Positions 7,740 to 16,200 of a stretch of 64,000 nt of DNA are shown here, piece by piece. Each line of letters opens with the position of its first letter. Position 1 is the stretch's first letter. The notes beneath the pieces were generated by a model. The model was not told where the DNA came from. It saw nothing but the letters and a program-made list of their open reading frames with translations, and did no database searches. Position numbers and translations under genes: made by a program. Origin of the DNA: UBA1127 sp034422455 (GTDB lineage Bacteria > Chloroflexota > Dehalococcoidia > Lucifugimonadales > UBA1127); NCBI GenBank assembly GCA_034422455.1, contig DAOUJQ010000012.1, forward strand, positions 1-64,000, in the 5' to 3' direction.

Positions 7740-9620
7740 ATGTACGTCATTGGCACGGCGGGCCACGTCGACCACGGAAAGTCGACGCTGGTGAAGGCGC
7801 TCACCGGCATCGACCCGGACCGGCTCCAGGAGGAGAAGGACCGGGAGATGACCATCGAGCTGGGCTTTGCCTGGTTCACGCTGCCCTCCGGCCGCGAGAT
7901 CAGCGTCGTCGACGTGCCCGGCCACGAGCGGTTCATCAAGAACATGCTCGCCGGCGTCGGCGGCATCGACCTCGCCATGCTCATCGTCGCGGCTGACGAG
8001 TCGGTCATGCCGCAGACCCGCGAGCACCTCGCCATCCTCGACCTGCTGCAGGTCAAGCGCGGGGTCGTCGTGCTCACCAAGGCGGACACCGTGGACGAGG
8101 AGTGGGCAGAGCTGGTCCGCGGCGAGGTGGAGGAGACGCTGGCGGGCACCACGCTCGCGGGCGCGCCCATCGCGCTGGTGTCGGCGGTCACGGGCCAGGG
8201 GCTGCCGGAGCTCGTCGCCCTCATCGACGACATGCTGGAGGAGACCGTCCGCCGCGAGGACCTCGGCCGCCCGCGCCTCTCCATCGACCGGAGCTTCGTC
8301 ATGGCGGGCTTCGGCACCGTCGTCACCGGCACGCTGCTCGACGGCGCGCTGACCGTCGGCCAGGAGGTCGAGCTGCTGCCGTCGGGTCTGCGGCGGCGCA
8401 TCCGCGGCTTGCAGTCGCACCAGCAGCGCATCGACAACGTCGGGCCGGGCAACCGCGTCGCCGTGAACCTCGCCAACACCACGCAGGAGGAGGCCGAGCG
8501 CGGGCAGGTGCTGACGCTGCCGGGCTGGCTGCGGCCGACCCGCACGGTGGACGTGCAGGTGCGCATGGTGCCCGGCGCGCCCATGAACATCCGCCACAAC
8601 CTGGGCGTCACGTTCCACGCCGGCGCCAGCGAGAGCTTTGCGCGGGTGCGGCTGCTGGACGTGACGGAGCTCCGCGCCGGGCAGGAGGGTTGGGCGCAGG
8701 TGCACCTCTCCGACCCGATGCCGCTGGTGAAGGGCGACTACTTCGTCCTGCGCTCGTCCCAGTGGACGCTGGGCGGCGGGCGCGTCGTCGACCCGCACCC
8801 GGAGCGGCACCGGCGGTTCCAGACCGGCGTGCTGGAGAAGCTCGAGGTCATGGCCGAGGGCGCGCCGGAGGACCTGTTCCTGAAGGCGCTGGAGACCGCC
8901 GAGCCGTGCGGCCTCGCCGCCCTCGCGCGCGCCGCCAACCTGAGCGCCGAGCAGACGGCCGAGCTTGCGACGATTCTCGCCGAGCAGGGCGAGGTGGTGT
9001 CCGTCGGCGGCGCGCCGTCCGACGCCAGCGCCGTCCTCATGACGACCTCCGGCTGGGCGAAGATGCGCGGCCAGGCCGACGCCGCGGTGCAGGCCTACCA
9101 CTCGGCGAACCCGCTGCGCACAGGCCTGCCCCGCGAGGAGCTGCGCAACCGGCTGAGGCTCTTACAGGCGGTGTTCACGCACGTCCTCCAGCGGCTGTCC
9201 AACGAGGGCGTGCTGGAGGAGGCAGGCGCAGCGGTGCGCTCGCCGGGCCACCGCGTCGAGCTGTCGGACGCGCAGGAAGCGGCTGCCGCCCGGTACGTCG
9301 CGGCCCTGGAGCGCGAGCCCTACACGCCGCCGACGGATCTGCAGATCGACGCCGCGCTGCTGGGCGTGCTCGCCGAGCGCGGCAGCGTCGTGCGCGTGGC
9401 CGACGGTTTCGTGTTCGCGGCGGGCCCGTACCGGGAGATGGTCGACCGCATCATCGCGCACCTCCGCGAGCACGGCGCCATCACCGTCGCCGACGTCCGG
9501 GACGCTTTCGGCACGTCGCGCAAGTACGCGCTGCCGTTGCTGGAGCACCTGGACCAGCTCCACGTCACGCGCCGCCAGGGTGACCAGCGCGTCCTCCTCC
9601 GCGACCCGGGGCGCTCGTGA
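7740..9620 (+). CDS. selB: Selenocysteine-specific elongation factor
   Basis: SelB delivers Sec-tRNA(Sec) to UGA codons followed by a SECIS hairpin. The GTPase domain begins at residue 3 with GTAGHVDHGKSTL (G1), then DVPGHERFIKNML (G3) and TKAD (G4). Two beta-barrel domains follow, and the last third is made of winged-helix-like segments that in this family bind the SECIS RNA. The length of 626 residues matches bacterial SelB. No selA, selD or tRNA-Sec gene is visible in the window, so the rest of the pathway lies elsewhere. Its presence supports reading the TGA in the gene at 19862 as selenocysteine. The stop overlaps the next start as TGATG. Confidence 0.95.
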   Translation: MYVIGTAGHVDHGKSTLVKALTGIDPDRLQEEKDREMTIELGFAWFTLPSGREISVVDVPGHERFIKNMLAGVGGIDLAMLIVAADESVMPQTREHLAILDLLQVKRGVVVLTKADTVDEEWAELVRGEVEETLAGTTLAGAPIALVSAVTGQGLPELVALIDDMLEETVRREDLGRPRLSIDRSFVMAGFGTVVTGTLLDGALTVGQEVELLPSGLRRRIRGLQSHQQRIDNVGPGNRVAVNLANTTQEEAERGQVLTLPGWLRPTRTVDVQVRMVPGAPMNIRHNLGVTFHAGASESFARVRLLDVTELRAGQEGWAQVHLSDPMPLVKGDYFVLRSSQWTLGGGRVVDPHPERHRRFQTGVLEKLEVMAEGAPEDLFLKALETAEPCGLAALARAANLSAEQTAELATILAEQGEVVSVGGAPSDASAVLMTTSGWAKMRGQADAAVQAYHSANPLRTGLPREELRNRLRLLQAVFTHVLQRLSNEGVLEEAGAAVRSPGHRVELSDAQEAAAARYVAALEREPYTPPTDLQIDAALLGVLAERGSVVRVADGFVFAAGPYREMVDRIIAHLREHGAITVADVRDAFGTSRKYALPLLEHLDQLHVTRRQGDQRVLLRDPGRS

Positions 9621-10438
9621 TGCAGGACCGCGTCTACGGCGTCGACTTCAGCGGCGGAAAAAACGCGGGCAAAAAGATCTGGCTCGCCCAGGCCGTCCCC
9701 TACCGCCGGGGAATCGTGGTTGAAGCATGTGCCCCGGCGACCGAGTTCTTGGACTGCTCCACCGACCGTGACGACGTCCTGCCTGCCCTGCGACAGTTCA
9801 TCGCGAGCGCCGAGAGCGCGGCGTTCGGCTGCGACTTCCCCTTCAGCCTGCCGCGAGAACTGATCGCCGCGGAGTCGTGGGCCGACTTCGTGGCGGGCTT
9901 CCCCGACAGGTTTCCGTCGGAAGGCGAGTTCAGGGAGACCTGCTCGGACACCGCCTATCGCGACTGGGGCCGCAAGGAGTTGCGGAGGCAGACGGACATC
10001 GAGGCCAAGGCCCCGTTCTGCGCCTACAACTTGCGCATCTTCAGGCAGACCTACTACGGCATCAGCGAGCTCCTGCGCCCGCTGGTGGCTGATAACCTCG
10101 TCAACATTCCCCCGCTTCACTTCTCCGAGGACGACGCGCCGTGGGTCATGGAGGTCTGCCCGGCGAGCACCCTCAAGGCGTCCGGCCTCTACGGCTCCTA
10201 CAAGGACGCCAGGGGCAGCGTTGAATCGAGAGACAACATCCTGCTCGCGTTGAAAAACGCCGGCCGCGTCGCATTCAGCAACGGGGACGTCCGCGAGCGG
10301 GTGCTGGCGGACCGCCAGGGCGACGCGCTGGACAGCGTCATCGCCGCGGACGCGACTTTTCGCGCAATTTCCAACCCGGAACGCATAGTGCGGGCGCACC
10401 GATTTCCCTACTATCTTGAGGCATACATCTACGTCTAG
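9620..10438 (+). CDS. DUF429 family protein, predicted RNase H-like nuclease
   Basis: The 272-residue protein begins VYGVDFSGGK, the first acidic strand of the DUF429 RNase H fold, and continues with FGCDFPFSLP and a late acidic patch QGDALDSVIAADATFRA, which provides the expected carboxylates. It also has the family-typical EVCPASTLK segment. The ATG overlaps the selB stop, so it is probably co-transcribed with selB, although a functional link is not obvious. It is followed by nurA and herA, so a role in nucleic-acid processing fits. The biochemical activity of the family is predicted only. Confidence 0.8.
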   Translation: MQDRVYGVDFSGGKNAGKKIWLAQAVPYRRGIVVEACAPATEFLDCSTDRDDVLPALRQFIASAESAAFGCDFPFSLPRELIAAESWADFVAGFPDRFPSEGEFRETCSDTAYRDWGRKELRRQTDIEAKAPFCAYNLRIFRQTYYGISELLRPLVADNLVNIPPLHFSEDDAPWVMEVCPASTLKASGLYGSYKDARGSVESRDNILLALKNAGRVAFSNGDVRERVLADRQGDALDSVIAADATFRAISNPERIVRAHRFPYYLEAYIYV

Positions 10439-10440
10439 TC

Positions 10441-10466
10441 CCGTTCGCCCTGAGCCTGTCGAAGGG
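10441..10466. repeat. CCGTTCG..CGAAGGG dispersed repeat, complete copy
   Basis: A perfect copy of the repeat begins three bases after the DUF429 stop. Its arms CCGTTCG and CGAAGGG can pair with one mismatch. Confidence 0.8.
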
Positions 10467-10497
10467 CGCTTCCCACACCCCTGCAAGGAGGCCCCGC

Positions 10498-11739
10498 ATG
10501 GCCCTTGACCTCTACCGCACCGCCGCGCAGATCGACGCCGCTGTCGCGCGAGCCGACCTTGGCGCGGCGCGCGAGCGGCGCATGGACGCCGTAATCGCCG
10601 CACTGCGCGACGCCGACGCGAGCACGCTGAACGCCCGCGTCGAGGCCGCCCAGGGGCTGCTCGCCTTCCTCCCCGCAGAGGCCGTCGAGCCGCCGGGCGC
10701 CGTGTTCCCGCCCACGCCGCCGCCCGCCGACTTCAGCGTCGTCGCCGTCGACGGCTCCCACATCGACGTGAACCGCCACCTGCCGCTGCGCTGCGCCCTC
10801 GTCAACATAGGCGGGTGCCGCCTCACCTACGGCAGCGCACCGGACGCCGAGCTGTTCAGCCGCCCGGCGCTCCGCACCACGGACGCCGACCTCTACCTGC
10901 AGGACCCGGCGTCGCCCTCCGCCCGGCAGGCGGTGGAGGGCGCGCTCATGGGCCTCGTGCGCACCGTCGAGGAGGCGTCGGCCCTCGCTGACGCCGTGGA
11001 GGCCGGCGTCAGTACGCCAACGCTCGCCCTGCTGGACGGCACCCTCGTGCTGTGGGAGCTCGGCGGCGAGCTGCCCCCGCGCGGCCGGTTCCCGGAGTAC
11101 GTGCGGCAACAGCTCCTCCACGACGGCCTGCTGGCCGCGCTCGACCGCATCCGCGCCGCCGTTCGCCCTGAGCCTGTCGAAGGGCGGCGGCTCATGGCCG
11201 TCGCGTCCTACATCAGCCTGCCCAACAGCGCCGAGGTCGTGAACCTGCTGCGGCTCGCGCTGTGCGACCTCGACCCCGTCGGCCACTGCCAGGTGCACTG
11301 CCGCGCCCTCGCCCCCGGCGGCCGCCGCTGCGACGCCGCCCACGACGTCACGGACCGCGAGCTCTTCGCGCGGACGCTGGCCCCCGGCGAGCGCTCCGCC
11401 GTCTTCGCCAGCCGGTCGCCCGTCGCCCGCGACGCCTACGGCCCGCACCGCGTCCACTTCTTCTACGTGAACGTCGGCGAGGAGATCGGGCGCGTGGAGC
11501 TGCCCGCGTGGGTCGCCGACGACCCGGCGCTGCTGTCGCTGGCGCACGCCCTCGTCGTCGACAACGCGCGGCGCGGCGCGGGCTACCCCGTCGCGCTGCA
11601 GGAGGCCCACGAGCAGGCCGTCGTCACCGGCGCGGACCGGGAAGCCTTCAAAAACATGGTGGAGCGCGCCTTGGAGGGCCGCGGGCTGCCCGTGTACACT
11701 TCCCAGAAGCAGCGCTCCAAGCGCCGCCCCTGGGTGTAG
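10498..11739 (+). CDS. nurA: NurA-domain 5'-3' nuclease
   Basis: NurA works with the HerA translocase to resect DNA ends. The NurA domain is visible as VVAVDGSHIDVNRH near residue 85, ALLDGTLVLWEL with the second catalytic Asp, and YPVALQEAHEQAVVTGADRE near the C terminus. The size of 413 residues is usual. The ATG follows AAGGAGGC. A copy of the dispersed repeat is inserted in frame at 11159-11184, adding VRPEPVEG between RIRAA and RRLMAVASY; the frame survives, so the enzyme probably tolerates this surface loop. It is followed by a HAS-like protein and herA in the same direction. Confidence 0.88.
   Translation: MALDLYRTAAQIDAAVARADLGAARERRMDAVIAALRDADASTLNARVEAAQGLLAFLPAEAVEPPGAVFPPTPPPADFSVVAVDGSHIDVNRHLPLRCALVNIGGCRLTYGSAPDAELFSRPALRTTDADLYLQDPASPSARQAVEGALMGLVRTVEEASALADAVEAGVSTPTLALLDGTLVLWELGGELPPRGRFPEYVRQQLLHDGLLAALDRIRAAVRPEPVEGRRLMAVASYISLPNSAEVVNLLRLALCDLDPVGHCQVHCRALAPGGRRCDAAHDVTDRELFARTLAPGERSAVFASRSPVARDAYGPHRVHFFYVNVGEEIGRVELPAWVADDPALLSLAHALVVDNARRGAGYPVALQEAHEQAVVTGADREAFKNMVERALEGRGLPVYTSQKQRSKRRPWV
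11159..11184. repeat. Dispersed repeat inside nurA (encodes VRPEPVEG)
   Basis: A full repeat copy sits inside the nurA coding sequence and keeps the frame. Confidence 0.85.
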
Positions 11740-11831
11740 GCGCCCCTGACATTAAAGTCCCTTCCCCCCTTGTGGGGGAAGGTTAGGATGGGGGGCCGAC
11801 GCGCCCCTAATCCTCAGCAAGGAAGCCCACA

Positions 11832-12425
11832 TTGACCCTTGATGGCGCACCCGACAACCGCATCGGCGAGGTGGTGGAGGCCGGCTCCACCGGCTTCACG
11901 GCCGAGTGCTACGCCCTCTACGGCGCGCCGCCGCTGGGCAGCCTCGTGCGCGTGGGCGACCCCGCGATCTACGGCGTCGTCTACAGCGTGACGACCGCCG
12001 CGCTCGACCCCGGCCGCCGTGTCGCCGCCCGCGGCGCGGACGAGCCCGACGAGGCGTCCGTGTATCGCAACAACCCGCAGATCGCGCGGCTGCTGGCGAC
12101 GCACATGCAGGCTCTCGTCGTCGGCCACGACCGCCTCGGCACGGTGGTCCAGCGGCTGCCCGCCGCGCCGCCGCGCATCCACGCCTTCGTCTACTGCTGC
12201 GACGCCGGCGAGGTTGCCGCCTTCACCGAGCAGCTCGACTACCTGCGCCTGCTGACGACGGCGTCCGTCCCCGCCATCGACGAGGTCATCGCCGCCAACG
12301 TGCGCCTCGCCGCCGAGGGCCGCCCCGACGCCGGCGCCTTCCGGCAGCGTGCCGCCAACGCCCTCGCGACGGAGCTCGCCAGCGACGTGACGCGCCTCAA
12401 CGCCATCCTGCGGGGCATCGCATGA
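11832..12425 (+). CDS. HAS-barrel-like protein between nurA and herA
   Basis: The 197-residue protein starts at TTG 11832 after AAGGAAG. Its N-terminal part (NRIGEVVEAGSTGFTAECY, then PPLGSLVRVGDPAIYGVVYSV) looks like the HAS barrel found at the N terminus of HerA-type ATPases; the C-terminal part is helical. Its stop overlaps the herA start as ATGA. A second barrel-like protein beside HerA suggests a separate adaptor for the HerA ring or for NurA docking, which is inferred from position. I do not recognise a named family. Confidence 0.65.
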   Translation: MTLDGAPDNRIGEVVEAGSTGFTAECYALYGAPPLGSLVRVGDPAIYGVVYSVTTAALDPGRRVAARGADEPDEASVYRNNPQIARLLATHMQALVVGHDRLGTVVQRLPAAPPRIHAFVYCCDAGEVAAFTEQLDYLRLLTTASVPAIDEVIAANVRLAAEGRPDAGAFRQRAANALATELASDVTRLNAILRGIA

Positions 12426-14206
12426 CGCAAAACGAGCGGGCCAACGGCGATGTTTCCTCCGTTCGCCCTGAGCCTGTCGAAGGGTCGGACGAACGGAAGG
12501 AGGCCACTCCCGGCGCCCTCCTCGGCGCAGTTGTCGGCGGCTCCCTGACCGACGGCGTGGAGGTGCGCCTCGCCGAGGGCGCGTCTGTCGAGGACATCCC
12601 CGTCGGCAGTTATGTCGTCATCCAGGGCGAGCGCCGCCGCTTCTTCGGCATGGTCAGCGAGGTCCGGCTCGCCTCTACCGATGCCCGCCTCCGCAGCGCC
12701 CCCGGCGGCTTCAGCGACCCCCTCGTGACGCAGGCGCTCTCCGGCACGGCGGCATACGGCGCCATCACCGTCCGCCCGCGCCTGACGCTGCCCGCCGTCG
12801 CCGGCTCGGACGGCGACATCGCTCCCGCCCGCACCGTGCCCGCGCACTTCTCGCGCGCCACCCGCGCGTCCGACGCCGACGTTGCGCAGGTGTTCGGCGC
12901 GGAGGGCGGCAGCAACTTCGCCGTCGGCACGCCGCTGGACATGGATGCGGTCGTGTGCCTGGACCTCAAGACCATGCTGCAGCGCTCCAACGGCGTCTTC
13001 GGCAAGAGCGGCACCGGCAAGAGCTTCCTCACGCGCCTGCTGCTCATCGGCGTGCTCCAGAGCCGCCTGTCGTCGCTGCTCATCTTCGATATGCACAACG
13101 AGTACGGCTGGGAGGGCGGCGACGTGGAGCGCGGGCGGCGCGTGAAGTCGCTGAAGCAGCTCTTCCCGTCCGAGGTGTCCGTTTTCGCCCTCGATGCGCG
13201 ACGGGCGGGCAACGCGCCCGTGCAGCCCGACTTCAACGTCGAGATCGGCTACGACGAGATCACGCCCGAGGACATCATGGCCCTCCGCGAGACCCTCGGC
13301 GTCTCCGACGTGGCCGCCGAGGCCGCCTACGCGCTGGGCCGCCGTTTCGGCGAGGGCCGCTGGATGCGCGAGTTCCTCCGGCTGGAGGGCTCGGACGAGA
13401 TCGGCGAGCTTGCCAACGAGATCAACGTCAACGGCTCCGCCCTCGCGACGCTGCACCGGCGGCTGACCAACCGCGTCGCGCGGCTGCCCTTCGTCAAGGA
13501 GTCGGCGGCCACCGACGCGGTGCCCAGCATCATGGACCACCTCGACCGTGGGAAGCACGTCGTATTGGAGTTCGGTCGCTATGGCGACGACGTGGTCGCC
13601 TACATGCTCGTCGCCAACCTGCTGACGCGCCGCATCCACGACCGCTACCGGGAGCGGCAGTCGGCGGACGGCGGCGAGCGCGCGACCACGCCGCTGACCA
13701 TCGTCATCGAGGAGGCGCACCGCTTCCTCAGCCCCGCGGTGGCGTCCCAGTCGCCCTTCGGCATCATCGCGCGGGAGATGCGCAAGAACAACGTCACGCT
13801 CCTCGTGGTCGACCAGCGGCCCAGCGCCATCGACCCGGAGGTGCTGAGCCAGGTGGGCACCAAGGTGTGCTGCCTGCTGGACGACGAGCGCGACGTCGAC
13901 GCCGTCATGGCGGGCGCGTCCGGCAGCCGCGAGCTGCGCACCGTGCTGGCGGGCCTGCGCTCCCGGCAGCAGGCGCTCTTCTTCGGCGAGGCCGTCCCCA
14001 TCCCCGTCGCCGTCCAAGTCCGCGACTACGGCTCGGACGCCTCCTACAACGCCCTCATGGGCCGCCGCCCCCGCCCCGCCGCCGTTCGCCCTGAGCCTGT
14101 CGAAGGGCCGCGCCCCGCCAAGACCCCCGTTCGTGCCGAGGGAAATCGAGGCGCGGACACCCCCGCCGCCACGGACGATGAGGACGACGACCCGCTGTTC
14201 GGCTAA
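12422..14206 (+). CDS. herA: HerA-type hexameric DNA translocase (DUF87 ATPase)
   Basis: HerA is a FtsK-like ATPase that drives DNA-end resection with NurA. An N-terminal HAS-like barrel (residues about 30-110) precedes the ATPase core with Walker A GKSGTGKSF near residue 195, FDMHNEYGW, and Walker B IVIEEAHRF near residue 427, followed by REMRKNNVTLLVVDQRPS. The length is 594 residues. The start overlaps the upstream stop. Two in-frame copies of the dispersed repeat lie near the N terminus (12459-12484) and in the low-complexity C-terminal tail (14082-14107). The acidic tail DDEDDDPLFG is duplicated downstream at 14449-14478. Confidence 0.92.
   Translation: MTQNERANGDVSSVRPEPVEGSDERKEATPGALLGAVVGGSLTDGVEVRLAEGASVEDIPVGSYVVIQGERRRFFGMVSEVRLASTDARLRSAPGGFSDPLVTQALSGTAAYGAITVRPRLTLPAVAGSDGDIAPARTVPAHFSRATRASDADVAQVFGAEGGSNFAVGTPLDMDAVVCLDLKTMLQRSNGVFGKSGTGKSFLTRLLLIGVLQSRLSSLLIFDMHNEYGWEGGDVERGRRVKSLKQLFPSEVSVFALDARRAGNAPVQPDFNVEIGYDEITPEDIMALRETLGVSDVAAEAAYALGRRFGEGRWMREFLRLEGSDEIGELANEINVNGSALATLHRRLTNRVARLPFVKESAATDAVPSIMDHLDRGKHVVLEFGRYGDDVVAYMLVANLLTRRIHDRYRERQSADGGERATTPLTIVIEEAHRFLSPAVASQSPFGIIAREMRKNNVTLLVVDQRPSAIDPEVLSQVGTKVCCLLDDERDVDAVMAGASGSRELRTVLAGLRSRQQALFFGEAVPIPVAVQVRDYGSDASYNALMGRRPRPAAVRPEPVEGPRPAKTPVRAEGNRGADTPAATDDEDDDPLFG
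12459..12484. repeat. Dispersed repeat inside the herA 5' end
   Basis: The copy encodes VRPEPVEG in frame at about residue 14 of HerA, in a linker before the HAS-like barrel. Confidence 0.85.
14082..14107. repeat. Dispersed repeat inside the herA 3' end
   Basis: The copy encodes VRPEPVEG in the Pro/Ala-rich tail of HerA, about 30 codons before the stop. Confidence 0.85.
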
Positions 14207-14478
14207 TGCCTCACCCCCTCATACCGGCGCATGGTCCCCCCCGTACCCCGATACGGGGCCGGTATCCAGAAACCCCCGCGCCCAACAACGCCCGCGCACC
14301 CCACCCCCCTTTTCGTCGTTCCTGCGCAGGCAGGAACCCAGAGGGGCGGGCGATGTGTGGGGCGGGCCGTCCCCCTGTAGGGGCGACCCTTGTGGTCGCC
14401 CGTCCCGCTCACCCTGAGCCTGTCGAAGGGCCGCGCGCCGCCTCGGATGATGAGGACGACGACCCGCTGTTCGGCTAA
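14177..14478. repeat. Direct repeat of the last 30 bases of herA, flanking a repeat-packed insert
   Basis: Thirty bases encoding DEDDDPLFG plus stop occur at 14177-14206 and again exactly at 14449-14478. Between them are a TCGTTCCTGCGCAGGCAGGAA palindrome, a GGGCGACC/GGTCGCCC hairpin and a CCTGAGCCTGTCGAAGGG copy (14405-14430). The repeat copy sits before the acidic tail in both units, so the 3' end of the gene was probably duplicated by recombination between repeats. A third, shorter echo (GATCCGCTGTTTGGCTA) follows near 14532. Confidence 0.75.
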
Positions 14479-14545
14479 GGCCCCAACCTCCCCGGCGCAT
14501 GCCGGTATCCAGGAATCCCCGCGCCGTCCGCGATCCGCTGTTTGG

Positions 14546-14920
14546 CTACGCGCCGGGAACGCTACCCCCGAAATAGTCACCCCTGGCCTCTGCGGCCCTC
14601 AGGTTCTGCATCGGTTCGATGGATGTGCGCGGCTCCATCCGTGCGGGTTCTATGGCGGCCCTCAACCACATGCAGGCGAGCAACCGTCCGATATTGCCGA
14701 TAGTGGGATTCGCGTCGCCGCTTTCCAGCTTGGCAATATACGCCTGCGATGTGCCGGCCAGCTCCGCCAGCGCGGATTGCGTCATGTTGGCGAGTCCCCG
14801 CGCCCGCACAAGAACTGCTGCTATCTCCAGCTTCGCGCTCTCGGAACCGAATTCCTTACGATACTCAACGTCCTCCAGCCACGAGGCATGGGAGTCATGG
14901 CTGTCTGCTCGTTGCGTCAT
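14546..14920 (-). CDS. XRE-family antitoxin (HigA-like)
   Basis: The 124-residue protein contains a helix-turn-helix of the XRE type, RGLANMTQSALAELAGTSQ followed by AYIAKLESGDANPTIGNIGR. It is encoded four bases into the end of the preceding toxin gene (14917-14920), the toxin-first order typical of HigBA systems. The protein should neutralise the toxin and bind the palindrome upstream of the operon at 15283-15299. The C-terminal extension after the HTH is longer than in minimal HigA proteins. Family membership is clear; the toxin target is inferred. Confidence 0.85.
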   Translation of the reverse strand: MTQRADSHDSHASWLEDVEYRKEFGSESAKLEIAAVLVRARGLANMTQSALAELAGTSQAYIAKLESGDANPTIGNIGRLLACMWLRAAIEPARMEPRTSIEPMQNLRAAEARGDYFGGSVPGA

Positions 14921-15273
14921 CGCCCCCCTCCTACGTCAAGGTGTTCTACCCGCAATGCTTCCGCCCTGCGCAACTCTGCGGGTGGTGTCTTTCGTGATTG
15001 CTTCCGAAAGCCGTTCAGTATGACGTACCTCTGGGAATCTTCATGCCAAAAGTAGAAGACACGGTGCACGCTAACGCGAAGTTGCCACACGTCGTTCATC
15101 TTCTCCGCCAGCCGCATCTTGACGAGGCCGTCCGATCCTAACTGCGCGAGCAGCTCCACCGTAGCCCTGATCTTCGCAGCCTCCCGTTTATTGCCCGACT
15201 GAAACACGCTGCTGACGTATTCATCGTATGGACATGAGCCGTTCGGTCGAACGTGAAGCTCAAATTGAGGCAT
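14917..15273 (-). CDS. RelE/HigB-type toxin
   Basis: This 118-residue basic protein matches the HigB/Gp49-like branch of the RelE fold: AAKIRATVELLAQLG, then VKMRLAEKMNDVWQLRVSV, HRVFYFWHEDSQRYVILNGFRKQSRKTP shown in part, with the conserved WQLR and LNGFRKQ signatures. Such toxins cleave mRNA on the ribosome. An upstream TTG could extend the frame, but ATG 15273 is preferred because the promoter -10 at 15280-15285 would place the transcription start at or next to it, giving a leaderless mRNA. Antitoxin follows with a four-base overlap. Confidence 0.85.
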   Translation of the reverse strand: MPQFELHVRPNGSCPYDEYVSSVFQSGNKREAAKIRATVELLAQLGSDGLVKMRLAEKMNDVWQLRVSVHRVFYFWHEDSQRYVILNGFRKQSRKTPPAELRRAEALRVEHLDVGGGR

Positions 15274-15279
15274 GCAATC

Positions 15280-15307
15280 ATTATAACTCAACAAGTTATA
15301 TCTTCAA
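15280..15307 (-). promoter_or_regulatory. Promoter and operator of the HigBA-like operon
   Basis: On the minus strand a -35 TTGAAG (15302-15307) is followed after 16 bases by a perfect -10 TATAAT (15280-15285). The palindrome ATAACT-TGTTG-AGTTAT (15283-15299) fills the spacer and touches the -10, an ideal site for autorepression by the HTH antitoxin. Confidence 0.75.
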
Positions 15308-15610
15308 GGGTTTCAGCAAGGCCGGGGGTGAAGCCCATCGCCCTGACCCCACCCCCCATACCGGCGCATGCCGGTATGCAGGAATCCCCGCGCCCAACGA
15401 GGCCCGCGCACCCCATCCCCCTTTTCGTCGTTCCTGCGCAGGCAGGAACCCAGAGGGGCAGGGCTGGGCGGGGCAACTCTGCGACGGACCACGCCCGCGG
15501 CTCCAACCGCCCCCGTTCGTCCTGAGCCTGTCCTGAGCGCGGTCGAAGGGGGAAATCGAAGGATGAATGGCCACCCTGCCACCACCCCCTCGCGCGAACG
15601 CCGTCCCTCC
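15300..15610. repeat. Repeat-filled intergenic segment
   Basis: No gene is visible. The segment holds a GGCGCATGCCGGTATGCAGG-type repeat (15362-15382), a TCGTTCCTGCGCAGGCAGGAA palindrome (about 15428-15449) and an expanded CCTGAGCCTG copy with an internal duplication (15513-15550). Confidence 0.7.
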
Positions 15611-15745
15611 CGCTACCCTCGCCCCATGCACCACCACGACAGCAACAGCCCAACCGCTCCTCTTCCCGTCGTTCCCCCTCCGCCCTCGTGGGGGAGGGCC
15701 GGGGTGGGACGCAGAGCCTGTCCTGAGCGTGTCGAAGGGCCGGCC

Positions 15746-15829
15746 GGGATTCGCTTCCCCTCGGTGAATATTCGCCTTGTATCTGCAATGTGCCAACTCC
15801 CCTACAAAACGAAAAGCAAAGCGAATCCC
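15746..15829. repeat. Terminal-inverted-repeat hairpin element, copy 1
   Basis: Perfect 11-base arms GGGATTCGCTT and AAGCGAATCCC enclose a GAATATTC palindrome and the conserved stretch CTTGTATCTGCAATGTGCCA. Confidence 0.7.
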
Positions 15830-15961
15830 CGCTACCCTCGCCCCATGCACCGCCACCACAACAGCACAACCGCCCCGCGACCCGTTCCCCCCTCCCCCAG
15901 GAGGGGGGAGGGCTGGGGTGGGGGCGCAGAGCCTGTCCTGAGCGTGTCGAAGGGCCGGGCC

Positions 15962-16049
15962 GGGAATTGTTCCCCCCTGATGAAAAAATTTTCGTCTTGT
16001 ATCTGCAACGTGCCAACGCAGCTTCAACACGAAAAACAAAACAATTCCC
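15962..16049. repeat. Terminal-inverted-repeat hairpin element, copy 2
   Basis: Perfect 10-base arms GGGAATTGTT and AACAATTCCC enclose GAAAAAATTTTC and CTTGTATCTGCAACGTGCCA. The arms differ from copy 1 at several positions, but pairing is kept on both sides. Confidence 0.7.
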
Positions 16050-16200
16050 CGCAGCTACGCCGGACGCGGGAAACAATGCGATCCTGCCCACCCCCCAACC
16101 CTCATACCGGCGCATGGTCCCTCCCGTCTCCCCCGAACGGGTGACGCAAAACCCTACGGCGCGGCCCCCCATCAGGTATACTTCCCGCAAGGAGGGAACC

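Larger units (their letters stand above)
15611..16049. repeat. Two tandem copies of a 219-220 bp unit, each ending in a hairpin element
   Basis: The unit begins CGCTACCCTCGCCCCATGCA at 15611 and again at 15830. Each unit carries a variable spacer, a GCAGAGCCTGTCCTGAGCGT copy of the dispersed repeat (15711-15739 and 15926-15954) and an 84-88 bp element with terminal inverted repeats (15746-15829 and 15962-16049). No protein-coding potential is convincing here. Confidence 0.75.

Noticed and set aside
12239..14017. 592-codon minus-strand frame opposite herA
   Set aside because: His/Arg/Ala-rich shadow of the real herA frame without family features.
15368..16144. Long plus-strand frames through the repeat-rich spacer upstream of the SDR gene
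   Set aside because: They translate the palindromic repeats (for example SFLRRQEPRGAG) and low-complexity proline runs; no start signal or family match.
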